DNA from: Kiritimatiellia bacterium
Lineage (GTDB): Bacteria > Verrucomicrobiota > Kiritimatiellia > RFP12 > UBA1067
Assembly: GCA_017430155.1 (NCBI GenBank)
Contig: JAFRNO010000606.1
Span: 1 to 5,892, forward strand
DNA length: 5,892 bases
Reading direction: 5' to 3'
The notes beneath the pieces were generated by a model. The model had not been told where the DNA came from, searched no databases, and saw only the letters and a list, made by a program, of their open reading frames with translations. The position numbers were made by a program, and so were the translations under genes. Each line of letters starts with the position of its first letter. The stretch's first letter is position 1. Of this stretch, positions 1 through 5,892 are shown one piece after another.

Positions 1-270
1 GTCCAGCAGGCACGTCGCGACGAGCGTCTTCTCCGACAGGTTCCGCACCACCGTGCGGCGGCGCGTGACGCCCGCCACGCCCGTCTCCACCTCCGTCTCG
101 ACGCGGATGCCGTTCTCGTCGGCCGCAAAGCCCTTCTCGGTCCTGCGCACCGCGCCCTCGAAGAGGCCGAAGTCGGTGTAGATGTCCCACATCTCGCGCC
201 CGTTCCCCGCCTCCGTCGCCGTTGTGACGCACAGCACCGCCGCGAGAACCGTTCCGAACCATAATCTCAT
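1..270 (-). CDS. N-terminal part of a secreted protein, possibly alpha-galactosidase-like (truncated by window edge)
   Basis: An open frame of 90 codons runs from ATG 270 to the window edge with no stop; the 3' part is missing. A strong ribosome binding site, AAGGAGGA at 285-278, seven bases before ATG, fixes the start. Residues 1-21 are a signal peptide with likely cleavage after T-E-A. The visible mature part (WDIYTDFG, then GIRVETEVETGV, then RRRTVVRNLSEKTL) is beta-rich and ends in a phrase like those in N-terminal beta-sandwich domains of GH36/GH27-type alpha-galactosidases, where 'rRtvvrNlSdkpv' stretches are common. That would suit a locus with GH110-like enzymes, but 69 mature residues are too few to settle the family. 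The first ten codons are almost the same as those of the SGNH gene just upstream (MRLWFGTVLA versus MRLRFGTVFA), and both mature proteins begin near GNGR. Confidence 0.75.
   Translation of the reverse strand, partial: MRLWFGTVLAAVLCVTTATEAGNGREMWDIYTDFGLFEGAVRRTEKGFAADENGIRVETEVETGVAGVTRRRTVVRNLSEKTLVATCLLD
241..270 (-). repeat. Short direct repeat at gene start, copy 1
   Basis: The first ten codons of the partial gene match 956-985 at 28 of 30 bases. The differences are a silent-position and a W/R codon change plus altered sequence just beyond. The copy encodes the n-region and first part of the signal peptide. A further shared 11-base block encodes GNGR at the start of both mature proteins. 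Confidence 0.85.
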
Positions 271-277
271 TTTCTTG

Positions 278-285
278 TCCTCCTT
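278..285 (-). promoter_or_regulatory. Strong ribosome binding site of the partial gene, overlapping the upstream stop codon
   Basis: The minus strand reads TAAGGAGGACAAGAAA before ATG 270. AAGGAGGA is a near-perfect Shine-Dalgarno sequence seven bases from the start. The TAA stop of the SGNH gene (286-284) shares its AA with the motif, a layout that suits re-initiation by ribosomes finishing the upstream gene. Confidence 0.85.
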
Positions 286-985
286 AACGTGCCATCACGG
301 ATGCCGCAACTTGTTCCGCTTCTTTCTTGCGGACGGGGGACTTGTGGTGGTAGGTGTCGCTCCAGTTCTGCTCGCGGTCGAGCGGGTCGAGAAGCGCGAA
401 GAGGTCGTCGGTCGCGATGTTGCCTAGCCGCTTCACCACATCCGCCGCTGCCGCGTTGAGCGCGCGCGCCTTCTCGGTCCGCTTCGCGTCCTTGAGCGGC
501 GTGGAGGTGGTCCAGATGATGCGCGCGGACGGCTGTTTCTCGCGGATCAGCTTCAGCGCCGCCTCCAGTCCCTTCGCCCAGTCATCCGTCGGCGTACCGA
601 GCGAATGGAGGCCGTTGTTGAAGTGGACGACGTCGTACTTCGCCTCGTCGAGGCAAAGCGCGAGCCGCTTCAGGTAGCCGGGGCTCGTCACGCAATACGA
701 CGACACCCAGTAGCTCACGTTCATCTTGCCCTCGAGGATCTGCGCCTCGCCGCGCTGGTAACCGTTGCAGATCGAGTCGCCCACGAGCAGCACGCGCGGC
801 AGGCCGCGGTTTGCGTCCGTCAGGTGGAAACCGTAGTAGATCGACCACTCCGTGTTCTCGTGTCCGCGCATGTTCGCCGACACGGGACATTCGACCGACT
901 CCTCCGGCCGCCCGTTCCCTGCGGCCCACGCCGCGCACGACGCGGCCATCGCCGCCGCGAAAACCGTTCCGAACCGTAATCTCAT
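284..985 (-). CDS. Secreted SGNH/GDSL-type hydrolase (putative carbohydrate esterase)
   Basis: The product has 233 residues, from ATG 985 to TAA 284-286, with a strong AAGGAGT ribosome binding site that supports this start. Residues 1-22 are a signal peptide (cleavage near AWA-A); Cys17 in an A-A-S-C context leaves weak lipoprotein potential. The SGNH blocks are visible. Block I is VLLVGDSICNGY with nucleophile Ser71. A FNNGLH motif at 122-127 supplies the block III Asn. A late SDTYHH supplies the DxxH pair Asp210/His213. Other family-like segments are the IIWTTSTPL strand (about 156-164) and the TDDLFALL helix (about 192-199). The HFNNGLH and TTP-type motifs mark a subgroup of SGNH proteins common in Planctomycetes- and Verrucomicrobia-type bacteria. 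Many SGNH members in glycan loci remove acetyl or other acyl groups from sugars, and the hydrolase neighbours favour that role here, but the substrate is unproven. Its stop codon lies inside the ribosome binding site of the next gene, so the two are probably translationally coupled. Confidence 0.85.
   Translation of the reverse strand: MRLRFGTVFAAAMAASCAAWAAGNGRPEESVECPVSANMRGHENTEWSIYYGFHLTDANRGLPRVLLVGDSICNGYQRGEAQILEGKMNVSYWVSSYCVTSPGYLKRLALCLDEAKYDVVHFNNGLHSLGTPTDDWAKGLEAALKLIREKQPSARIIWTTSTPLKDAKRTEKARALNAAAADVVKRLGNIATDDLFALLDPLDREQNWSDTYHHKSPVRKKEAEQVAASVMAR
956..985 (-). repeat. Short direct repeat at gene start, copy 2
   Basis: The first ten codons of the SGNH gene are nearly identical to those of the following gene at 241-270. 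The middle of the two signal peptides has diverged, but both re-converge on GNGR, at residues 23-26 here and 22-25 in the other. This suggests a duplicated signal-peptide segment rather than chance. Confidence 0.85.
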
Positions 986-990
986 TTTTT

Positions 991-997
991 ACTCCTT
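991..997 (-). promoter_or_regulatory. Ribosome binding site of the SGNH hydrolase gene
   Basis: The minus strand reads AAGGAGT followed by AAAAA and ATG 985. This Shine-Dalgarno sequence at normal spacing fixes the SGNH gene start. It lies in the 26-base gap after the TAG of the beta-helix remnant. Confidence 0.8.
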
Positions 998-1011
998 ATT
1001 ATAGACCCGCG

Positions 1012-1212
1012 CTATTGCCCGGGGAACCTTGTTACCTTGAGATTCTTCGCCCCTTCCACGGGAAACTTCCCGTCGCCCTTCGCGCCGAAGTCTCTGACGT
1101 CAAACGCCGCCAACGCGATTCCGGCGAAAAGCGCCACCGCGCAGAATACGGTTTTCCTCACCCATACATTCCCATGCCCTTTGAAAAGCGAAGTTATGTC
1201 TTCAGTTGTCAT
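1012..1212 (-). pseudogene. Remnant of a pectate-lyase/GH28-type beta-helix gene with internal deletion
   Basis: The longest reading is 66 codons from ATG 1212 to TAG 1012-1014. A GTG at 1161 is the more natural original start, because it opens directly on the signal peptide MRKTVFCAVALFAGIALAA (49 residues in total). The peptide after the signal, FDVRDFGAKGDGK, is the hallmark first beta-strand and turn of the pectate lyase superfamily 3/GH28 beta-helix proteins. In that family it is normally followed by TDDTxAIQ and several hundred residues of helix. Here it runs, at about base 1065, into FPVEGAKNLKVTRFPGQ and a stop. That short tail resembles the end of such an enzyme. The simplest reading is an in-frame internal deletion that kept both ends. 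No catalytic region remains, so enzyme activity is not expected; a small secreted peptide could still be made. It sits between two intact genes of the same operon, with 38 bases to the upstream stop (89 if GTG is used) and 26 bases to the next start. Confidence 0.6.
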
Positions 1213-1250
1213 CGCAGATTCTCGTAAATGGATTCATTTGCTGTATGCGT

Positions 1251-2798
1251 TCAGCGGATTTCGACGGTCTCCTTGACGCCCGGTCCGAATCCGTAGGGAT
1301 TGCCGGAACCTTTTCCGCTGAACCTGTTGTTTTCAAGCAGCGCGCGGCCCGAGAACGGCACGGGGAAGGTGAACGCGGCGCCACGCATGTCCTCGCAGAC
1401 GTTGTCGCGGGCGACGAGCGTGCGCGCGGGACCGCACTCGCCCCAGTATCCCGTGAGGTCGTCATGGAGGATCGCGACGTTCCCGTTGCGGAGGCGGTTG
1501 CGCTCGAACACGATGTCCGCGAACGCCGAGAGGCGGTTGTGCATGTAGTCGTGGAAATAGTTGTCGTGCAGCCAGATCGACGGGGCGTGCGAGAGATTGG
1601 CGATGTCGCAGCCGATCCACTCGGCGGTGATCGCGCGGTCGAAGACGATGGCCGCGCGTTCCGCGTCGCGCCCCGGTTTCGGGAACTCCACGACCACGGC
1701 CTGCCCGAGAATCTTCTTGTCCGGCCCCTTGCCGCGCGAGAACTCCACCTTTTCGCCGACGCGGTACGGGAAGTAGCCCGTGTAGTTGAACCTCGGGATC
1801 CCGACCTCCGCGCGCGGCCCGTCGACCGTGCGGAGAACCGTGTAGTTGCCGTGGATGTTCATCACGTCGTCGAGTCCCCAGCTTATCTCCGAGTCCGCGA
1901 TCTCGATTCGGCCCTTCGTGTCCACGAGGAAGATGGCGTCGGCCGTGAGCGACACGTGCCGCCCCTCGTCCGGGCGCACGTTATAGCGCACGATCTTGAT
2001 GTTCTCGCACATCTCGGCCACGACGCCCATGGCAACGCCGCTGCGAACGGCGACGTCCGCCACCTCCACGTCGCGGCAGTCCGTGAACGCCATCACGGAC
2101 CTGGTGCGCCCGCAGCCGAGCAGCAGGCACAGCGGCTCGTTCAAAGGATATGAGAACTTTCCGGCGTTCTTGGGATGGGCATCCTTGCAGTAGCGGAAGA
2201 ACACGTTTCCCCCGCCCCGGTCCTCCGCCGCCACGGGATAGAACGTGGAGGCGAGCGTGTCCTTGTTGCGTTTGCACTTGGGCGTGGTGATGTACTGGAT
2301 GTGGCAGTAGCGGAGCGCATGCACCGAGATCTCGCGTTCGCGCGAGTCCGTGCGGCCCTCGTCCATGTCGAAGAATATCTCGCCGTCCTTTGTCTCGTAG
2401 GAGGCGCTCCCCTCGGCAAACCGGCAGAGGAAACCCTCGTCGCTCTTCTCCACGACCGTGAACTCCACGAGCGGCAGCCGGAACACGCGCGAAGTGAAGT
2501 TGCAGATCTTCACGCCGCTGCACCTCTCCACCACGAACGGGAACGTGTCGCCGTGGAAGACGAAGCTGGCGCCGTTGCCGTCAACCGTCACGTTGCGCTT
2601 GCCATCAAGGTGCATGACAACCTTCTTCATGCCCGTGGAGCTGCCCACGGAGGCGAGGAAATGTTCCTTCGCCCCTTCCTCGAAGAAATGGTATTCGCCC
2701 TTGGCGAACCGGAGCGTGTCGCCGTCCTTGAGTCGCGCCACCGCCGCGCGAACGGCCGGCGTGGCGTTCCCCTCGACCGGCCCCACTTCGATGACGGC
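1251..2798 (-). repeat. Direct repeat copy A: GH110-like module within the fusion gene
   Basis: These 1548 bases (516 codons including the stop) encode residues 481-995 of the fusion protein. They align without a gap, at a constant offset of 3034 bases, to 4285-5832. I counted by eye about 77 amino-acid differences over about 513 aligned residues, or about 85% identity. Similarity ends abruptly at the stop codon on one side and at the Ala-rich linker on the other. The flanks do not match, so only the coding module was copied. Confidence 0.9.
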
Positions 2799-4238
2799 AC
2801 CAGCCGCAGCAGGTGCGGCTATGTCCAGCGCGCGGCGTTCCGTGATCAGGCAGGGCGAATCATAGACGGGCACGTCGGTGAACACGAGCCCGTCGGCGCA
2901 GACCTTCATGCGGTCCTTCGGGAACGCGCGCACATCTCCCGTGAGCAGATCCACCCACACCGGTTCCTCAAGCGGCGCGCCCGGCCAGCGGATGACGGCG
3001 GGGCGCTTCTCCAGGCTGTCGCCGGGGCGGCGGTACGCCATGCGCCACGCCCCCTTCTCGAACGTCCACTCCCCCGTCGTCCAGAACACGAACAGGGGCG
3101 CGCCGCGCCGCTTGAACTCCCACAGCTGGAGCGAGTTCTCCGGCGACGACACGCGCCGTTCTACGCGCAGGAGCTCGGAATCGAACACCGTCGCCACGTT
3201 GCGGACGGCGCCAAACGCCCGCTTCACGCCGATCACGTTCCGCGCCGAATCCGCCCGCAGAAGCCCGTAGCACCCGATACCGCGACCGGGATGGTAGTAG
3301 TCGCAGATGGTGAACACCGAGGACGGGATCTTGCGCACGAAGTCCCCGAGCATCCGGCGCATGTCCCACTTCGCCTGGGAAATCTCGCTCCAGGCGATGT
3401 GGTTGAGCGCGAGGCCGTCACCCGGCATCTCGCTCGGCGCGCCGTTCTCGCCCTGCCAGAGGGTCGCGTGCGGAGCGTACTTCGCGCAGAGCGCCTGCAG
3501 CTCCTCCACGTTGGCATAGCTCTTCTCCGGCGCGTCCTCATAGCCGTGGTAGATGAAACGCCAGAACAGCCCAATGTCCTTGCCGAATGCCTTGTAGCAG
3601 TCCTCGTGCAGTTTTGGGCTCGTGCTGCAGACCGACAACCCCGCGATGCGCGCGTCGGGGATGTTCTTGTGGATAATCCTTGCGGTCCGGACGTTGAACG
3701 CCGCGATGGCGTCGGGCTTGTGGCGGCCCACGGCGTCAGGGTCATCCTTGAGCGGTTCGTTCCAGCCGATGTCGGGTTCGTTCCACATGGCCCAGTCCCG
3801 GACACGTCCCTTGAAATGCTTCGACAGCGCGTCCACCCATCGATCCCATGCCGCAAGGCCCTCTTCACCGTGCGGGAAACCCGCGGCGAGGTCGCGTCCG
3901 CCGCCGCCCTTGTAGAGCGGATTGCCGTAATCGGTCTCGAGAACCGGGTTCAGCCCGTGGGCCAGCGCGAAATCCACGGGTTCGTCAAGCCACGAGAAGT
4001 CGTACTTCCCCTTCTCCTTCTCGCACTTGGCCCATCCGCCCTGCAGGCGGATGGAGCGGATACCGAGTTTCGGCAGATAGTCCTTGTAGGCCGAGAACTT
4101 CGCGAAGTCGCGGTCAAGCACCTCGCAGCCGATCATCCACTGGTCATCCTTCGGATCAGGACAGGACCGCGGGACAAGCATTTCCGCCTGACCACATCCG
4201 ATAACGAGCGTGACCGCTAAAACCAGTTTCTTTTTCAT
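1251..4238 (-). CDS. Two-domain secreted glycoside hydrolase: GH39-like clan GH-A barrel fused to GH110-like beta-helix
   Basis: The product has 995 residues. ATG 4238 is chosen because it begins a clear signal peptide, MKKKLVLAVTLVIGC, ending in a lipobox-like V-I-G-C (Cys15), so it is probably an anchored lipoprotein. An in-frame ATG at 4343 would add 35 non-signal residues and overlap the upstream gene by 59 bases. Residues about 35-345 read as a clan GH-A TIM barrel, closest to GH39-like enzymes. WNEPD gives acid/base Glu154 and WQGENG gives nucleophile Glu264, 110 residues apart, as retaining GH-A enzymes have on strands 4 and 7. Residues about 350-470 look like the usual C-terminal beta-sandwich. 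An Ala-rich linker (474-481) leads to residues 481-995, a GH110-like beta-helix with Asp767, Asp790 and Asp791 in the expected spacing, so both modules look catalytically intact. The second module is an ungapped paralogue of the upstream gene product. The Shine-Dalgarno is weak (at best GAAGTGA), unlike the genes downstream. The gap to the upstream stop is 46 bases. The GH-A substrate is not recognisable from sequence. Confidence 0.85.
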   Translation of the reverse strand: MKKKLVLAVTLVIGCGQAEMLVPRSCPDPKDDQWMIGCEVLDRDFAKFSAYKDYLPKLGIRSIRLQGGWAKCEKEKGKYDFSWLDEPVDFALAHGLNPVLETDYGNPLYKGGGGRDLAAGFPHGEEGLAAWDRWVDALSKHFKGRVRDWAMWNEPDIGWNEPLKDDPDAVGRHKPDAIAAFNVRTARIIHKNIPDARIAGLSVCSTSPKLHEDCYKAFGKDIGLFWRFIYHGYEDAPEKSYANVEELQALCAKYAPHATLWQGENGAPSEMPGDGLALNHIAWSEISQAKWDMRRMLGDFVRKIPSSVFTICDYYHPGRGIGCYGLLRADSARNVIGVKRAFGAVRNVATVFDSELLRVERRVSSPENSLQLWEFKRRGAPLFVFWTTGEWTFEKGAWRMAYRRPGDSLEKRPAVIRWPGAPLEEPVWVDLLTGDVRAFPKDRMKVCADGLVFTDVPVYDSPCLITERRALDIAAPAAAGAVIEVGPVEGNATPAVRAAVARLKDGDTLRFAKGEYHFFEEGAKEHFLASVGSSTGMKKVVMHLDGKRNVTVDGNGASFVFHGDTFPFVVERCSGVKICNFTSRVFRLPLVEFTVVEKSDEGFLCRFAEGSASYETKDGEIFFDMDEGRTDSREREISVHALRYCHIQYITTPKCKRNKDTLASTFYPVAAEDRGGGNVFFRYCKDAHPKNAGKFSYPLNEPLCLLLGCGRTRSVMAFTDCRDVEVADVAVRSGVAMGVVAEMCENIKIVRYNVRPDEGRHVSLTADAIFLVDTKGRIEIADSEISWGLDDVMNIHGNYTVLRTVDGPRAEVGIPRFNYTGYFPYRVGEKVEFSRGKGPDKKILGQAVVVEFPKPGRDAERAAIVFDRAITAEWIGCDIANLSHAPSIWLHDNYFHDYMHNRLSAFADIVFERNRLRNGNVAILHDDLTGYWGECGPARTLVARDNVCEDMRGAAFTFPVPFSGRALLENNRFSGKGSGNPYGFGPGVKETVEIR

Positions 4239-4284
4239 AAAGCGTTCGTCACTTCTGCAGCGCTTTGGCGCGCACCGGTTCCGG

Positions 4285-5832
4285 TCAACGGATTTGCACG
4301 GTTTCGCGGACGCCGGCACCGAAGTGATAGGGATGATCGGCACCTCTGCCCTTCAACCTGTTGTTTTCAAGTACTGCGCGTCCAGTGAACGGCACATGGA
4401 ACGCGAAGCTGGGGCCGCGCATGTCCTCGCAGTCGTTGTCCCGCGCGATGAGGTCGTGCATGGGACCGCACTCGCCCCAGTATCCCGTGAGGTCGTCGTG
4501 GAGGATCGCGCAGTTGCCGTTCCGAAGGCGGTTGCGCTCGAACACGACATCCGCAAACGCCGAAAGGCGGTTGTGCATGAAGTCGTGGAAATGGTTGTCG
4601 TGTATCCAGACCGTCGGGACGTGCGAGACGTTTGCAACGTCGCACCCGATCCACTCGGCGGGGATGTCGCGGTCGAAGACAATGGACGCGCGCTCCGCAT
4701 CGCGGCCCGGCTTTGGGAACTCCGTAATCGTCGCGCGCCCGAATATCTTTTTCCCCGGTCCCTTGCCACGCGAGAACTCCACCTGCTCGCCCACGCGGTA
4801 CGGGAAGTAGCCCGTGTAGTTGAACCTCGGGATTCCAAGCTCCGCGCGCGGTCCCTCGACCTTGCGGAGAATCGTGTAGTTGCCGTGGATGTTCATCACG
4901 TCGTCAAGGCCCCAGCTGACCTCCGAACCCGCGATCTCGATGTTCCCCTTCGTGTCCACGAGGAAGATGGAGTCGGCGGTGAGCGACACGTGGCGTCCCT
5001 CATCCGGACGCACGGAATAGCGCACAATCTTGATGTTCTCGCACATCTCGGCCACGATGCCCATGGCGACGCCGCTGCGGACGGCGACATCCGCCACCTC
5101 CACGTCGCGGCAGTCCGCGAATGCCATCACGGACCGGCTGCGTCCGCAGCCGAGCAACAGGCACAGCGGCTCGTTCAGGGGATACGAACACTTCCTCGCG
5201 TTCTTGGGGTGGGAATCCTGGAAATAGCGGAAGAACACCTTTCCTCCGCCTCGGTCCTCCGCCGACACCGGATAGAACGTGGAGGCGAGCGTGTCCTTGT
5301 TACGTTTGCACTTGGGCGTGGTGATGTACTGGATGTGGCAGTAGCGGAGCGCGTGCACCGAGATCTCGCGCTCGCGGGAATCCGTGCGCCCCTCGTCCAT
5401 GTCGAAGAATATCTCGCCGTCCTTCGTCTCGTAGGGCGCGCTCCCCTCGGCGAACTGGCAGAGGAACCCCTCGTCGTTCTTCTCCGTGATTACAAACTCC
5501 ACGAGCGGCAACCGGAAGACGCGAAAGGTGAAGTTGCCGATCTTCACGCCGTCGCATCTTTCCACCACAAACGGGAACGAGTCGCCGTGGAAGACGAAGC
5601 TGGCCCCATTGCCGTCCACCGTCACGTTGCGCTTGCCCTCGAGGTGGACGACAACCTTCTTCATGCCGGTGGAGCTGCCCACGGAGGCGAGGAAGTGCTC
5701 CTTTGCGCCCTCCTCGAAGAAATGGTATTCGCCCTTCGCGAACCGAAGCATGTCGCCGTCTTTCAGACGCTCCACCGCCGCGCGCACGGCCGGCGTGGCG
5801 TTCCCCTCGACCGGCGCCACATCAATGATGGC
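4285..5832 (-). repeat. Direct repeat copy B: mature region of the stand-alone GH110-like gene
   Basis: This is the partner of 1251-2798 in the same orientation. It spans codon 20, the last residue of the predicted signal peptide, to the stop. The upstream limit coincides with the signal peptidase site, so the repeat equals the mature enzyme. The bases beyond the stop (4275-4284) show no similarity to those beyond the stop of the other copy (1241-1250). Confidence 0.9.
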
Positions 5833-5889
5833 ACCAACCGAAATGCTGGTGGCCAATACCCCCGTCCACACGAGAATTGCAGTTTTCAT
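4285..5889 (-). CDS. Secreted GH110-like right-handed beta-helix glycoside hydrolase (putative alpha-1,3-galactosidase)
   Basis: The product has 534 residues, starting at ATG 5889 and ending with TGA at 4285-4287. Residues 1-20 form a type I signal peptide with cleavage after the V-G-A at 18-20, so the protein is exported. The mature chain reads as a parallel beta-helix with short N/D/G-rich turns. It resembles GH110, a family of inverting exo-alpha-1,3-galactosidases acting on blood-group B, linear alpha-Gal or carrageenan-type galactosides. Supporting motifs are VTVDGNGASFVFHG (90-102 region), TADS (D306), GLDDVMNIHGN (D329, D330), and the late ILHDDLTGYWGECG (462-475 region), which parallels the YW-x-ESG region recalled for GH110. 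The D306/D329/D330 spacing of 23 and 24 matches the catalytic Asp arrangement I remember for a structurally solved GH110. There are 13 cysteines, many for a secreted enzyme. The last 60 residues differ most from the paralogous domain in the next gene. Only three bases lie upstream, so the ribosome binding site and promoter are outside the window. The family call comes from remembered motifs; other beta-helix hydrolases remain possible. Confidence 0.8.
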   Translation of the reverse strand: MKTAILVWTGVLATSISVGAIIDVAPVEGNATPAVRAAVERLKDGDMLRFAKGEYHFFEEGAKEHFLASVGSSTGMKKVVVHLEGKRNVTVDGNGASFVFHGDSFPFVVERCDGVKIGNFTFRVFRLPLVEFVITEKNDEGFLCQFAEGSAPYETKDGEIFFDMDEGRTDSREREISVHALRYCHIQYITTPKCKRNKDTLASTFYPVSAEDRGGGKVFFRYFQDSHPKNARKCSYPLNEPLCLLLGCGRSRSVMAFADCRDVEVADVAVRSGVAMGIVAEMCENIKIVRYSVRPDEGRHVSLTADSIFLVDTKGNIEIAGSEVSWGLDDVMNIHGNYTILRKVEGPRAELGIPRFNYTGYFPYRVGEQVEFSRGKGPGKKIFGRATITEFPKPGRDAERASIVFDRDIPAEWIGCDVANVSHVPTVWIHDNHFHDFMHNRLSAFADVVFERNRLRNGNCAILHDDLTGYWGECGPMHDLIARDNDCEDMRGPSFAFHVPFTGRAVLENNRLKGRGADHPYHFGAGVRETVQIR

Positions 5890-5892
5890 TTA

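Noticed and set aside
284..985. SGNH protein as an inactive family member because it lacks a GxND block III
   Set aside because: The FNNGLH motif supplies the Asn in a known subgroup, and Ser71, Asp210 and His213 are all present, so activity is plausible.
998..1003. TATAAT on the minus strand as a promoter -10 box
   Set aside because: It is so close to the SGNH gene that transcription would start within or after the ribosome binding site. No matching -35 was seen, and the region is better explained as an operon gap.
1226..1239. AAATG-GATT-CATTT inverted repeat as a terminator
   Set aside because: It has only a five-base, AT-rich stem and no T-run, so it is too weak to call.
1206..2153. Open frame of 315 codons on the plus strand
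   Set aside because: It is antisense to the GH110-like module. The composition is typical of a high-GC shadow frame (runs of V, R, E, A, D), with no domain.
2175..4220. Long open frame of 681 codons on the plus strand
   Set aside because: It lies entirely opposite the fusion gene. Its Arg/His/Val/Ala-rich translation has no recognisable motifs, and it is what the antisense of a high-GC gene produces.
4274..4285. ACCGG-TT-CCGGT inverted repeat as an operator or terminator
   Set aside because: It has a two-base loop and no T-run, partly overlaps the TGA stop of the upstream gene, and is likely by chance at this GC content.
4239..4343. In-frame N-terminal extension of the fusion protein from ATG 4343
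   Set aside because: It would place 35 polar residues ahead of a clear signal peptide and overlap the end of the upstream gene. ATG 4238 is the natural start.

Overview
The window is a compact, high-GC stretch of bacterial DNA in which every supportable gene lies on the minus strand, so it is transcribed from high to low coordinates. The genes are separated by only 46, 38 (or 89, depending on one start), 26 and 13 bases, which reads as one operon. Every product starts with a signal peptide, and the recognisable families are carbohydrate-active. This fits a polysaccharide- or glycan-degradation locus. GC content, the density of secreted glycoside hydrolases and the SGNH type suggest a glycan-degrading member of the Verrucomicrobiota/Kiritimatiellota/Lentisphaerota/Planctomycetota group, possibly from an animal gut. 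No marker gene is present, so this is inference only.

Layout in transcription order: (1) 5889-4285, a secreted 534-residue right-handed beta-helix protein of GH110 type (family activity: exo-alpha-1,3-galactosidase). (2) 4238-1251, a 995-residue two-domain enzyme, probably a lipoprotein. It has an N-terminal clan GH-A TIM barrel (GH39-like, with WNEP and GEN catalytic motifs) and a C-terminal GH110-like domain. That domain is an ungapped copy, about 85% identical in protein, of the mature part of the first protein. (3) 1212-1012, a remnant of a pectate-lyase/GH28-type beta-helix gene whose signal peptide and N-terminal signature run directly into a short tail. (4) 985-284, a secreted SGNH hydrolase, probably a carbohydrate esterase. 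(5) 270-1, the first 90 codons of another secreted protein, possibly an alpha-galactosidase-type enzyme, cut by the window edge.

A plausible reading is stepwise degradation of a galactose-containing glycan. Two GH110-like modules would remove alpha-linked galactose, one of them tethered to a GH-A hydrolase that attacks an adjacent linkage, while an SGNH esterase removes acyl decorations. The substrate cannot be named from sequence alone.

The most notable structure is the 1548-base direct repeat that joins a stand-alone enzyme to a fused domain copy. Its boundaries fall exactly at the predicted mature N-terminus and at the stop codon. A second, smaller duplication gives the two downstream genes nearly identical first ten codons. 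No RNA genes, CRISPR arrays or insertion sequences were seen, and there is no stretch over 300 bases without a gene.
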